From Trichomonas vaginalis G3 (taxonomy: Eukaryota; Parabasalia; Trichomonadida; Trichomonadidae): a stretch of DNA of 64,000 nt. This document shows positions 11,793 through 22,599 of this stretch, piece by piece (the stretch's first letter is position 1; each line of letters opens with the position of its first letter). Where the stretch lies: contig NC_067206.1 in the NCBI RefSeq assembly GCF_026262505.1, positions 5,422,879 to 5,486,878 of the forward strand, given 5' to 3'. Below the pieces are notes generated by a model. It saw only the letters and a list, made by a program, of their open reading frames with translations. It had not been told where the DNA came from and did no database searches. Made by a program: the position numbers and the translations under genes.

Positions 11793-12897
11793 CTAAAGTC
11801 CATAAAATGAATTAAGAACACATAAATTTTTATCATCTGCGACGTGACGAATACATTTTAATTTACTCAAGAATGCGTACCCTGATACATTAAATCTAAT
11901 TCCTGTCTTATTTAATTTCACAACTTTGAAAAGGAATGTATGAATAGCTATAAAATGATGAGATGATGTTTTATGGGTTGCTTCCATTTTTTCTGAAATA
12001 AATGAATAAATATAATGTTTATAAGTTTTCATATCTTTTATGTTCTTAATAACGAATGGTATAGACCTTTCAACTTCGTCTTCCTTCGGTGCTGTTCTTT
12101 CATATGAAACATTATTGGTATCTTCAATAATGAAACCACAATCGCATAAAATTTTATATTACCAATTGTTTCTTTTGATATTTTATCTAACAAATCAAAA
12201 ACTTTATCAACACCTGTACATTTATTTAAATAATAATTTGTGTAAATATCATGGTCTTCTTTCTTAATCGTATTTGTTGCATATGTTACATTTTTCAGTG
12301 CTTTTTTGAATTTTTCAGAATCAAGAGGAGGTGAAAGTAATATACATGGATAATCTCCATCGTCAATAAATTGTAACTTATGTTTATGAATAAATTTTGT
12401 GCCTTCTTCTGAAAGTGTTTCGTCAATATCACCATCTAATAAATTTTTAGTAGATTCCAAAAAGTAATTTTTATATCTTTCTTCATGAGATTTTTGAACT
12501 TCTGATTCTGAAGCTGGGATATTCATTAAACCCTCTACTTCATTCTCATTATATTTTTCAACTTCTCTTAATTCCTTAATTTTTTCATCTATTTCATCTC
12601 TTATTTTTTCCAGTCTTCAATTTCATCATATTCATCATCTTTAATCCGTTCTTCATAATATTCAGGGAAAACATCAGGTTCTTTAGGTTTTTCTTCTTCA
12701 GATGTGGGATATAAGAAATTTATAACATCATCTTTATTCATTTTTCCATCATAATCTAAATCATTTAAAAACTCCGCGAATTTTTGACAATTTCTTAAAT
12801 AATATTTATCAACCTCATAACCTGCCTCCTCTAATATATCCTTTATTTCCCTGTTTGTGAATCCTAATTTTTTAACGTCGTTAGTTTTGACACTCAT
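11793..12897 (-). pseudogene. Polinton copy A: homologue of the 370-residue polymerase-adjacent protein
   Basis: This matches 40379-41491 in copy B, which looks whole, and is broken here with about two breaks. It lies directly upstream of polymerase B and next to the element end, the place where adenovirus-like genomes keep the terminal protein. No terminal-protein motif can be recognised, so that role is only positional inference. Confidence 0.7.
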
Positions 12898-12959
12898 TTT
12901 CTACGAATTAAAAAAAATAAATTATTCAAAAATGTAAGACATGAATTTTTAAAGTTTAT

Positions 12960-13184
12960 TTTTTTATTTTTTTATTTTTATTTCATTATGTATGGGTTTA
13001 GTGTAAATGTCTTACAATTTTGAAAATTTTTTAAATCTTGATTTATTCAAAAACGTAAGAATAAAAACCGTAAGAATCATACATTTTTTACTTCATATGT
13101 AAAAAAAATGATACAAAATCGCTCAAAATGTATGAATTCTTACGTTTACAAAAAAAGTCACAAAACCCGTCATATCCTACTACT
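12960..13184. repeat. Terminal region of copy A, unlike copy B
   Basis: From about 12960 the sequence departs from copy B exactly where the copy B terminal repeat starts. It is AT-rich and carries repeated short words in both orientations (GTAAGAC, GTCTTAC, GTAAGAAT, ATTCTTACG), which could be protein-binding sites. The last 30 bp again resemble the copy B tip. Copy A therefore has a different type of terminal repeat without the 195-residue gene. Its length cannot be judged because the left end is missing. Confidence 0.6.
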
Positions 13185-13332
13185 AAGATTTGAATCAAAA
13201 TCTTCGAACTAAGCCGATCGCTTCGCTCGCGGCTTTCTTTATTATTTTAAATTTGCATATTTCCATCAAAGTTCATAAGGTAAAAAATTTCGTTTATTTT
13301 ACTAAGAAAAAAAAAAGGTTTTTGATAATAAA

Positions 13333-14877
13333 TTTATTTTATTTCGAAAAAGTAGCAATAATCGTAAAAAGGGTATTGATAGGCTTGCTAAAGTAACTAA
13401 TTTTAGCTGTCAAATACTTTTGTATTTTGAAGTAAATTAGTATAAATTTTTTTTACTTTTATTTCGAAAAAGTAGCAATAATCGTAAAAGGGTATTGATA
13501 GGCTTGCTAAAGTATAATTTTAGCTGTCAAATACTTTTGTATTTAAGTAAATTAGTATAAATTTGTTTTTACTTTATTTCGAAAAAGTAGCAATAATCGT
13601 AAAAGGGTATTGATAGCTTGCTAAAGTAACTAATTTAGCTGTCAAATACTTTTGTATTTTGAAGTAAATTAGTATAAATTTGTTTTTTACTTTTATTTCG
13701 AAAAAGTAAACAATAATCGTAAAAGGGTATTGATAGGCTTGCTAAAGTAACTAATTTTAGCTGTCAAATACTTTTGTATTTTGAAGTAAAATTAGTATAA
13801 ATTTGTTTTTACTTTTATTTCGAAAAAGTAGCAATAATCGTAAAAGGGTATTGATAGGCTTGCTAAAGTAACTAATTTTAGCTGTCAAATACTTTTGTAT
13901 TTGAAGTAAATTAGTATAAATTTGTTTTTAACTTTTATTCGAAAAAGTAGCAATAATCGTAAAAGGGTATTGATAGGCTTGCTAAAGTAACTAATTTTAG
14001 CTGTCAAATACTTTTGTATTTTGAAGTAAATTAGTATAAATTTGTTTTTACTTTTATTTCGAAAAAGTAGCAATAATCGTAAAAGGGTATTGATAGCTTG
14101 CTAAAGTAACTAATTTTAGCTGTCAAATACTTTTGTATTTTGAAGTAAATTAGTATAAATTTGTTTTTACTTTTATTTCGAAAAGTAGCAATAATCGTAA
14201 AAGGGTATTGATAGGCTTGCTAAAGTAACTAATTTTAGCTGTCAAATACTTTTGTATTTTGAAGTAAATTAGTATAAATTTTTTTTACTTTTATTTCGAA
14301 AAAAGTAGCAATAATCGTAAAAGGGTATTGATAGGCTTGCTAAAGTAACTAATTTAGCTGTCAAATACTTTTGTATTTGAAGTAAATTAGTATAAATTTG
14401 TTTTTACTTTTATTTCGAAAAAGTAACAATAATCGTAAAAGGGTATTGATAGGCTTGCTAAAGTAACTAATTTTAGCTGTCAAATACTTTTGTATTTTGA
14501 AGTAAATTAGTATAAATTTGTTTTTACTTTTATTTCGAAAAAGTAGCAATAATCGTAAAAGGTATTGATAGGCTTGCTAAAGTAACTAATTTTAGCTGTC
14601 AAATACTTTTGTATTTTGAAGTAAATTAGTATAAATTTGTTTTTACTTTATTTCGAAAAAGTAGCAATAATCGTAAAAGGGTATTGATAGGCTTGCTAAA
14701 GTAACTAATTTTAGCTGTCAAATACTTTTGTATTTTGAAGTAAATTAGTATAAATTTGTTTACTTTTATTTCGAAAAAGTAGCAATAATCGTAAAAGGGT
14801 ATTGATAGGCTTGCTAAAGTAACTAATTTTAGCTGTCAAAATACTTTTGTATTTTGAAAGTAAAATTAGTATAAATT
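13333..14877. repeat. Tandem array of a 120-bp unit, about 13 copies
   Basis: The unit contains TTTCGAAAAAGTAGCAATAA, GGGTATTGATAGGCTTGC and TTTTAGCTGTCAAATAC and repeats about every 118-121 bp. Copies are nearly identical; most differences are one-base gains or losses in homopolymers. The consensus length of 120 is a multiple of three, and one minus-strand frame runs through a unit without a stop. In such AT-rich DNA this may be chance. No gene is seen. The array begins about 150 bp beyond the end of Polinton copy A. Confidence 0.93.
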
Positions 14878-15330
14878 GATATTATTTTAACTCCCTTTGA
14901 AAAACCCCAATTTCCATACAGAGGAACGGAAATAGCATCCAATATTCCCTGAGAATGGTTGCGCATCTCAGTTCCCTCTATATTTCGAACGAAGCTCTCA
15001 TCGGTCTTTTTTTTAAATACTAAACGTTTTTTCCCCTGTCACTTTTAGCTAAAATTTGGGTTTGCCCATATTTTAGAAATTCTAAACTCAATCCCAAAAG
15101 CAGCTGATAATTGATGCTCGAAAAAACTATAGTAAGATTAAATTTGATTTTTCTGCAAATTTTTATATTGAAAAGGGTAATGGATCAATTATACAGACAT
15201 ATGATTTGCGATTTGTTATTTTGAGGGGATATTAGGTCATTATTTTGAAAGAATTTCAAAAGAGTATTCAAAATGAAATCCAATCCGCAATAAAGTTTAA
15301 ACTTTCGTTAAATTTACATTAATATTTCAA
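14878..15330. other. Intergenic stretch, no gene seen
   Basis: AT-rich sequence between the tandem array and the Mutator-like element. It has no convincing open frame and no clear structure apart from a few short inverted words. Confidence 0.5.
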
Positions 15331-16364
15331 ATCCATAATAAGGGTTTCGTTTTGCGAAAAAAAAACGTACAATACGCAATTTCGCTAAAAAACATTTAGC
15401 TAGCAATTTCGACCTTTGACTCCACTCAAGACGTCACTTTTTTAATTTTGCGGTATCATATTTTTGGAAAATCTTTATGAATATTATATAAAAAGTCTCT
15501 TTAATATCTATATTTCATATTTTTATCGATTTTTAAAGTTTTTGCGAAAAGTATTCAATTATTTTTGCTATTTGGTCGGGTAAATATCAGATTTGCGACA
15601 TTTTCTGATATGATATTCAGATTCTACGTTGATAATAATGCTTATAGAATAAGGGTTTCGTTTTGCTAAAATTGTCACTTTTATAGCATATTTGTTTTTG
15701 GATGTTTTGCGAAACCAAAAAAAAAACTATGATATACAATGTGTGTGTAAAGAAAATACTTTATTTACTAGTTAAAAAATCATTTGGTATTGATCAAGTT
15801 ATTTTTCTGGATAAGATATTATATGGATAATTGGATAGAAAATACAATTATATAATCTTGTACCTGGTTTAATTAAGCTAATTGTCATCAGAAACTTGTA
15901 ATTTTTATGAATTTCAGATTTTCTTTTCATTACTGCTTTTCTTAATAGGTCAAGTTCTTATTTACGTTATAAAGTATGATATTTACAAATATCAAGTTAT
16001 CATGTTTTTTGAGAAATTATGAGAAACAAACAAAAATGAAAAAGATAGGAATAGCAATGAATAGTGATGTGGGTTAGAAAATGTAAGATATGAATGCAAA
16101 GCAATCAGTATTTAGGACATTGACCATAGATTTCGAAAAAAAAAATGCTGCATATTGAGCGAAAACTATGATTATATTATAAGGCTGTCATTTAAAGCAT
16201 AATGAAACTATTCCCTTTTCATTTTAATCGAATAAGATAGTAAAGATTTTTGAATTAGCTAGAAACTGATGAGATGTTTTCACAAATCAGATTTTTAATC
16301 TCTATAATGCATAATTCACTCAATATCTCAATTTTGATATTGCGAGATATTTTTGCTATCGGTT

Positions 16365-16736
16365 GAGTAGGTGACAAAAGTGCATACTCTTAAACAACCG
16401 TCGGATTTCCGGGTGAAATCGTGACACACTTTCGTCTTTCGTAGGCAGTGGTGGTTGTTACAAAAGGTAACTTCGAATGTAGCGTGAAATCTGCAAAAAA
16501 ATTCTGAAATTTGAATGGAGAACACAAAAATTGAATAGTTTACGTCAATAAAAAAGAGAAAAATGAAGCCAATGTGTCTCGAACCTAGGACTTAGAGCAG
16601 CAATCCCACTGTTTATCACATTACATATTACACTACATGCATCTCTCATCTTAGTCAATGAGATCAACTATATGATAACTTTTTCCCCATTATATTCTTG
16701 TGGAAAAGTGACAAATAGCAACTTTGACCCTCTCTC
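16365..16736. mobile_element. 372-bp nested element with 9-bp target duplication
   Basis: This segment interrupts the left arm of the surrounding composite; the right arm lacks it. It is flanked by the direct repeat CTATCGGTT (16356-16364 and 16737-16745), while the right arm has that word once. Its ends are imperfect inverted repeats (GAGTAGGTGACAAAAGTGC against GAGAGAGGGTCAAAGTTGC). This makes it a second, small Mutator-type element that landed in the first. It carries a tRNA-like sequence on the minus strand. Confidence 0.8.
16569..16642 (-). other. tRNA-like sequence with A and B boxes inside the nested element
   Basis: On the minus strand a TAGTGTAATATG word (A-box-like) is followed about 40 bp later by GGTTCGAGAC (B-box-like), then a T run after the 3' end. 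Length and spacing fit a tRNA. The acceptor and anticodon stems do not pair convincingly, so it is more likely a captured or degenerate tRNA or a Pol III promoter than a working tRNA gene. Confidence 0.4.
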
Positions 16737-16781
16737 CTATCGGTTTCGCAATTTTGACACAATAGCAAGAGGGTTCTATAT

Positions 16782-17092
16782 AAGGGTTTCGTTTTGCGAA
16801 AAAAAAAACGTACAATACGCAATTTCGCTAAAAAACATTTAGCTAGCAATTTCGACCTTTGACTCCACTCAAGACGTCACTTTTTTAATTTTGCGGTATC
16901 ATATTTTTGGAAAATCTTTATGAATATTATATAAAAAGTCTCTTTAATATCTATATTTCATATTTTTATCGATTTTTAAAGTTTTTGCGAAAAGTATTCA
17001 ATTATTTTTGCTATTTGGTCGGGTAAATATCAGATTTGCGACATTTTCTGATATGATATTCAGATTCTACGTTGATAATAATGCTTATAGAA
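16782..17092 (+). repeat. Second copy of the 310-bp segment
   Basis: The segment runs from AAGGGTTTCGTTTTGCG to GCTTATAGAA. It is the same as 15340-15649 except for about one extra A in a homopolymer. It forms the loop between the innermost inverted arms of the composite element. Confidence 0.85.
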
Positions 17093-17960
17093 CCCTCTTG
17101 CTATTGTGTCAAAATTGCGAAACCGATAGCAAAAATATCTCGCAATATCAAAATTGAGATATTGAGTGAATTATGCATTATAGAGATTAAAAATCTGATT
17201 TGTGAAAACATCTCATCAGTTTCTAGCTAATTCAAAAATCTTTACTATCTTATTCGATTAAAATGAAAAGGGAATAGTTTCATTATGCTTTAAATGACAG
17301 CCTTATAATATAATCATAGTTTTCGCTCAATATGCAGCATTTTTTTTTCGAAATCTATGGTCAATGTCCTAAATACTGATTGCTTTGCATTCATATCTCT
17401 TACATTTTCTATACCCACATCACTATTCATTGCTATTCCTATCTTTTTCATTTTTGTTTGTTTCTCATAATTTCTCAAAAAACATGATAACTTGATATTT
17501 GTAAATATCATACTTTATAACGTAAATAAGAACTTGACCTATTAAGAAAAGCAGTAATGAAAAGAAAATCTGAAATTCATAAAAATTACAAGTTTCTGAT
17601 GACAATTAGCTTAATTAAACCAGGTACAAGATTATATAATTGTATTTTCTATCCAATTATCCATATAATATCTTATCCAGAAAAAATAACTTGATCAATA
17701 CCAAATGATTTTTAACTAGTAAATAAAGTATTTTCTTTACACACACATTGTATATCATAGTTTTTTTTTTGGTTTCGCAAAACATCCAAAAACAAATATG
17801 CTATAAAAGTGACAATTTTAGCAAAACGAAACCCTTATCCATAATGACTTAACCGAAAATTTTTCATTCAAATTATGCCTCAGAAAATTTGAAATAATTA
17901 TTTTATTTCCTTTGAAAAGTGAGTGATCAAAATTGAATTCTGATTGATTGGAAAATGATT

Positions 17961-17966
17961 TCATTT
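17961..17966 (+). promoter_or_regulatory. Initiator (Inr) of the thioredoxin-like gene
   Basis: TCATTT fits the trichomonad initiator pattern, with the A at 17963 as predicted +1. It places the coding start at 17974 after an 11-base leader, the same spacing as in the CHD gene at 59796. Confidence 0.5.
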
Positions 17967-17973
17967 TAGGAAA

Positions 17974-18339
17974 ATTTTATCCGCAAACTCTGTATTCCAA
18001 CGCCATGCCCTTAAGGCATTCCAAGGCAATTACCAAGAGTTTAAGAACCTCATAAAGAATGCTCGTGATCTTGTTGTTATAAACTTCACTGCAGATTGGT
18101 CACTCCCTTGCCAAACATTAGCACATGATCTTAAAGAAGTTTCCAATTCTTTTCCCAAGATGACATTCATCAAGAGTGATGTTGAAGAGTGTGAAGAGAT
18201 CGGAAATCATTTCAATATTGAAGTTGTTCCTCAGGTTAAAGTGTTCCGCAGAACAGCTACAGAATTACACGAAATTAAGACATACATAGGCCACGATTCC
18301 ATTAAAGTTAAAGAATTACTCCAAACAATCACAGAATGA
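17974..18339 (+). pseudogene. Thioredoxin-like protein, ATT in place of the start codon
   Basis: This 121-codon frame has a thioredoxin fold pattern: VVINFTADWSLPCQ at the active-site position, then the cis-proline region IEVVPQVKVFRR and a C-terminal helix KVKELLQTI. The usual CGPC is replaced by SLPC, leaving one cysteine at the second active-site position, so classic dithiol exchange is unlikely and a monothiol or adaptor role is possible. The first codons read I-LSANSVFQRH. With methionine this would be a typical hydrogenosomal presequence (MLS, then arginine). The first ATG in frame lies well inside the domain. The start is therefore lost, non-standard or mis-sequenced. The frame is otherwise open to TGA. 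Confidence 0.75.
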
Positions 18340-18751
18340 AAACCTCTTAATGTTCCTTAATATAAACAATAGAATATTATCTCCAAAACATTTTTTTTAT
18401 ACTTTTTGAATCTATTCTTTTCTTTTATAATGAATGTCACCAAAACTAAGTGTAATGATTGTAGATCCATTAACAACAATGGGTAATAGCTTTATACAAG
18501 CATAATTCCCAAAAGAAATCCAACTCTATAAAAGGAAACAAATTTTTATCATTGATTGTAATTGCTTTAATAAAGGATCATTATATTCTAACTCACTATC
18601 TTATTTTTGTAATACGAGCTTAGAATGGATAGAATAAGAACTAATACCCAAAAATTTTATAAAATTTAATTTCCATTTGATGGAAATCATTGAAAAATAA
18701 GAAATAAATGCGAAATACAAACATTTTAAATACAAAATAATATAAAATAAT
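18340..18751. other. Intergenic stretch, no gene seen
   Basis: AT-rich sequence between the stop codons of two convergent host genes. Nothing is recognised beyond likely 3' ends. Confidence 0.5.
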
Positions 18752-20272
18752 CTAAATATTATAATCAGCAGGTAATTCAGGAAGAATTATCGCTTTAACT
18801 TCGTCTAAACGCATTTCCTTGTTATCAAAGGCCCAACCTTCGATATCAGGGAAACTAGGAACAATTTTACTCTGCAAAACTGCTAAAACTCTATCAGGTT
18901 CAACTAAAATTTTTTGACAATTGATCAATCTGAACATTGCGTACATAAACCACTCACCTTGCATCTCAGGAACGACGTATTCATAGAATTTCCTCTTGTT
19001 TACGATGTTTTCTCCGAAAGCAAAGATATAAAGTAAAGAATGCAACAAAGGAAAGTTATATTCCTTGAATTCGTTGATGAGAGGTCCCATATTTATGTTA
19101 TTTGTGTCCAAATCGAAGATCCATTTACTTACTACTCTGAAATCAACAATTTGCAACATTATCTGCATAATTGACTGAAAGAAATTCTGTCCGTAGCCAC
19201 TCATTATCAACTGCTCTTGGAAAACTTCTATTTGGGTTATCAAAAGCTTACAATCATGGGCAACTCTTTGTATCGAGTTATTAAAGTAGGAAAGGAACTT
19301 AGATAATGTAGTTTGAGCTGCAGAATACAACATGGCAAGTAGACTAGGATATTTTCCAGGGAATTCTGAATGAATAAAACGAATAATATTATAACTTGAA
19401 GTTAATAAGTAAAAATTGAGGTCATCATTGGTTTCTTTTGTACAAGCAAGGTTACATACAATCAAAATAATACTTTCAAGGAAGTCTTCAGTAATATTTT
19501 TGTTGTTTTTAAAGAAATTACAAATAACTACTGATAAAATAGGAATTATTTGCCTTCCATGTAGTTGTGACATTGTTCCGATCTGATCATCCGGAGTTAC
19601 GTATAATATATCCTTACTTGTTATCAATTTTGAGGTAATTAAAAGTAATTTTGTCGCATTATTGATATTCATCTCTTTATTTTCAATTCTAGTCTGTAAA
19701 ACTTCAAGTAGACTTATATCTTCGAGTGTTCCGTCCGATTTTGATAGTACATCTAGTAAAGCAAACAATCCATTTGATCCTCAAACGTCGCTTGCAGGAT
19801 GTATTTTGTCTGCTTGCGTTTTGAGCTGTGAAATGATCTCTGAATATTGCTCTAATGGTGCTAAAGTGCCTTTAACTGCAGGAGAATCTGCTGCATTTAC
19901 TTCATCATCGTAAATTCCTTTTTCGAATTGAATTGTGATTGTAAATTTACCGATTTTAGAATCTATTTCGATTAATAATGTTGGTTTCTTCTCTGCACGA
20001 ATAACTTCTATTGGAATTTGTATTTCTCCGTTTCCGATTTGATATCTGTAGCCGTTTTTGTTAAATGCGTTTAGCGATAAGAACATATTAAGAGGTTCTT
20101 TGGTATCCCACTCAAGAGCAATCTGATCTTCGGTCGTTAGAACAGGTTCATCTGCTGAATAACTGGGCAAAGATCCGGATTCTCCATTAAAAATGTATGA
20201 AACGTATATGTCTGAAGGTAATACACGTGGGATTGTAATACAAGTAATATGACATAGAATAGGTTCTTTCAT
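18752..20272 (-). pseudogene. C2-like plus DIL-like domain protein with one in-frame TGA
   Basis: One reading frame of about 506 codons runs from ATG at 20272 to the stop at 18752, broken only by TGA at 19781-19783 (codons GTT TGA GGA). The first 160 residues are beta-rich (LPSDIYVSYIF, FTITIQFEKG) and look C2-like. The rest is helical, with features reminiscent of the dilute (DIL) domain of class V myosins and afadin: ICNFFKNN, LSKFLSYFNNSIQ, QLIMSGYGQNFFQS and VVSKWIFDLDT. A vesicle or actin adaptor role is inferred. A plausible initiator TCACAA lies at 20296-20301 on the minus strand. The TGA may be a true lesion, a readthrough codon or an assembly error. Confidence 0.6.
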
Positions 20273-21362
20273 TTTGATTTTGATAATTTCAGTTTTTGTG
20301 AAGAAAAGTCATTTGTCAATAAAAATGATAACCGCACAGCTTAACATATATATAATTCTTCATTCCAAATCGTTCTTCGAAAGATTTAGTATTTAATACG
20401 TTTTCCTTTCAAAATTAAACAAGATTCTGAACTGTAAAGGAAAAATTAATAAACAAAAATTTCAAAAATTTGATCAAATCGGCTTGATTGACCTATAATT
20501 TATGCATAGAATTTTTATTATTTACATAAGACAATTCAATTTTGGCATTTACCCTTAATAATTGTTGTATTGTTGTCATTCCAATTTACACCATAAGTTG
20601 TAAAGACAATAAAGCAATTATTTTAGATTCAGATTAGATGAGATAGTAAAATTCATTGCAATATTTACCATATACAAATATTTAATTAAAATCATCACTC
20701 ACATGAAAATTAAATAATATTAATAAAATAATTCAAATTCACATGTGAATACAATGATAAATCCACAATTTGGCAAGACCGTGGATAAAATAAAAGCAAT
20801 ATCCAACTGATATTCAAATTCTTTAACCAGATTGTGGAAACCATATCTAATTCAACATGAGATTAGAGAATTATATCTTTCTTATTCAAAGTTAAAATCT
20901 CTGATCCAGAAATACAAAAATAATTCAACAAATTAAGAACCTTATATAGACTTAGCTCCAAAAATCAAATAATCAATATTTACATCCGAAATATTTTTGA
21001 GCCAATAATTTCAGTTGTATTGAAATTTTTTAAAATATTCAATTGATTTTTGAAGGTCTCATTTAAAATTAAATTTCGATATATGTATTCATATTGTATT
21101 GAATTGTACTATAAGGATCATTAAAAACCCGTAAAAATTCCACCAAGTCAATAAAATTTTAAACCTTTATTCAAGGAAGGCTATCTAGTGCTAAGGAATA
21201 CAAAAACACTTTAATGGCAATTTCTATTTCTTTTGAATCTGCCAACCAATTTTATCTCCATTCTTCAATTTGATTGATTATGATTAATTTTATTTGCCTC
21301 GAAAATATTTTCAATTGAAGGCTTAAGTTTTCAATTGAAATATTTGTAATTAAACTTAACCT
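20273..21362. other. Intergenic stretch left of Polinton copy B, no gene seen
   Basis: AT-rich sequence without a convincing open frame. Before the insertion this was the region directly upstream of the metallophosphoesterase gene now starting at 42327, so it probably holds that gene's former upstream promoter elements. Confidence 0.6.
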
Positions 21363-21368
21363 TCCAAT
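21363..21368 (+). repeat. 6-bp target duplication, left (TCCAAT)
   Basis: TCCAAT lies directly outside the left end AGTAGTATATGAG of copy B, and the same six bases follow the right end at 42293-42298. Six-base duplications are typical of Polinton integration. Confidence 0.9.
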
Positions 21369-22130
21369 AGTAGTATATGAGTGCGGGTTTAGTGACTTTT
21401 TTTGTTGCATCTATATATAGACGATGCATTAAAATATATTTATTTATAAATCATTAAAAAATTAACATTAATTTTAAAATAATTTATTTTTTATCTTTTA
21501 TAAAAGAAACTATATATAGATGATGTCAGATATTCCGCGATTAATTAAACATTGTTTAAATCCTGAATGGGTTAAACTTCAATTTAAAAATGAAGATTGT
21601 GAATTATTAAATGAATATGAAAGCCAAAATAAGCTAATGAGGTATAAATATAATGATAAAGAATATTTAATTTCATGGAATCAATGGAGTCATAATCAAA
21701 GACCTCATAAACGAGAAGAAAAATTGAAAATAATGAAATGGAAATCATTGATGACATTAAAGAGGATGGAATTCCTAAATTTTGTAGAAAAACCTTTAGA
21801 ACTAAGTTAGGAGCATATAAACGTAGAGTATTAAATCCTGAATATCTTAAACATCAATTTAAAAAGGAAGACTGTGAATTATTAAACGCTAATGAATATG
21901 AAAATGCTAAATCAAAACTGAGATATAAATATATTGGAAGTGATGAAAGGTGTAAAGATAAAGATAAAGTTTATACAGTTTCATATAATAACTGGCACAC
22001 GTTAGGGATAAGAAAACATTTAGGAGATTATGGTAAAAGTTCCGAATTCTTCAAATCTAGTATGTACGAGAGAATAAAAGAAATCAGATATAATTATCAT
22101 TCATGAATGAAAAATAAACTTTAAAAATAA
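21369..22130 (+). repeat. Left terminal inverted repeat of copy B
   Basis: It matches the right end (41531-42292) in inverse with very few differences, from AGTAGTATATGAG to AAACTTTAAAAAT. It contains a copy of the 195-residue gene, broken on this side. Confidence 0.93.
21520..22106 (+). pseudogene. Polinton copy B: left-repeat copy of the two-repeat protein
   Basis: This is the left-end counterpart of the gene at 41554-42141, lying within the terminal inverted repeat. It is broken, with about one break. The protein is described at the right-end copy. Confidence 0.8.
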
Positions 22131-22137
22131 ATTGAAA

Positions 22138-22533
22138 CTAATGATTATTTGAATTTATGAAATCAATAATTTGATTTATTCGCTCTTCAATAATTTCTAT
22201 TCTTTTTGTTAAATCATCTATTTTCATTAATGAGGTGATTCTTGATTGGGGAATAGATTTCAAACTAACCACTCCTTTTATTTTTGAAATTTTGAATCCA
22301 TGACCCTCCGGGTCTTGGACTCTGTCCTCAACTTTAAACATTTTATTCAATTTACATGTTGTCAATTCTTCAAATAATTTTTTATTATTAGCATAATAGT
22401 CATTAAATTCTTCAACAGATGAAAAAATTTTTATTTCAGTAATTGGTTTAACAACGTTTATTTTTTGTTGAACATTTTCACTTTCATTTATTTCTTCCTC
22501 CTCTGTTTCATTTATTTTTAAAATCGGTTTCAT
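22138..22533 (-). CDS. Polinton copy B: 131-residue protein with KLNKMFKV motif
   Basis: The open frame looks whole. Its core FSSVEEFNDYYANNK, then LTTCKLNKMFKVED and GFKISKIKG, follows a pattern I recall from hypothetical proteins of Polintons and large DNA viruses (TTxKLNKMFKI-x-GYxIT). A short palindrome-encoded stretch, RVQDPEGH, appears inserted between FKV and GFKIS (about 22296-22330). The C-terminal 35 residues are a predicted coiled coil (IDDLTKRIEIIEERINQII), suggesting oligomerisation. The function is unknown. The N-terminus is acidic and low in complexity. Confidence 0.65.
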   Translation of the reverse strand: MKPILKINETEEEEINESENVQQKINVVKPITEIKIFSSVEEFNDYYANNKKLFEELTTCKLNKMFKVEDRVQDPEGHGFKISKIKGVVSLKSIPQSRITSLMKIDDLTKRIEIIEERINQIIDFINSNNH

Positions 22534-22599
22534 TTATTATTAAATAAAAATTAGAATATAAGTGATGAAATATATTTTTTAATTAATATTAAATCAGAA

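Larger units (their letters stand above)
1..13184. mobile_element. Polinton/Maverick copy A, left end outside window
   Basis: This is the right-hand part of a Polinton. Position 1 matches position 27313 of copy B, and gene content then follows copy B: penton-like genes, fibre, primase-helicase, integrase, polymerase B and the 370-residue gene. The right end is set by similarity to the end of copy B: both finish with a stretch like GTCAC(T/A)AAACCCG and then ATACTACT or CCTACTACT. The six bases after it, AAGATT at 13185-13190, would be the target duplication, but the other side is not visible. The copy is broken, with roughly fifteen to twenty breaks spread over its larger genes; the 236-residue gene looks whole. 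High similarity to copy B suggests a recent insertion. The primase-helicase block is inverted relative to copy B, and the last 220 bp are unrelated to the copy B terminal repeat. Confidence 0.93.
15340..17836. mobile_element. Non-autonomous Mutator-like composite element with 9-bp target duplication
   Basis: Both ends start AAGGGTTTCGTTTTGC (the right end in inverse). They are flanked by the 9-bp direct repeat ATCCATAAT at 15331-15339 and 17837-17845. Nine-base duplications are the rule for Mutator-like elements, which are known in trichomonads. Inside, two long arms of about 710 bp (15651-16364 and 17121-17836) are inverted and near-identical. A shorter arm pair lies at 16737-16781 and 17093-17129. 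A 310-bp segment occurs twice in direct orientation (15340-15649 and 16782-17092). No transposase frame is visible, so mobilisation in trans is inferred. The right end lies 125 bp upstream of the thioredoxin-like initiator. Confidence 0.85.

Noticed and set aside
13203-13230. GC-rich palindrome just outside copy A as another in-frame unit
   Set aside because: It has a GC-rich stem, but the arms and tail differ from the in-gene family and it is outside any gene; it may be unrelated.
13885-14549. Repeated minus-strand frames of about 62 codons in the 120-bp array
   Set aside because: They arise because the unit length is a multiple of three and one frame lacks stops. There is no start context, and most units carry indels; chance is likely in such AT-rich DNA.
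15340-17836. Autonomous transposase gene in the Mutator-like composite
   Set aside because: No frame longer than about 65 codons and no transposase motif are visible; the element is non-autonomous.
17941-17985. Spliced first exon for the thioredoxin-like gene
   Set aside because: No trichomonad-type 5' or 3' splice motif was found near the N-terminus, while an initiator at the right distance explains the start without an intron.
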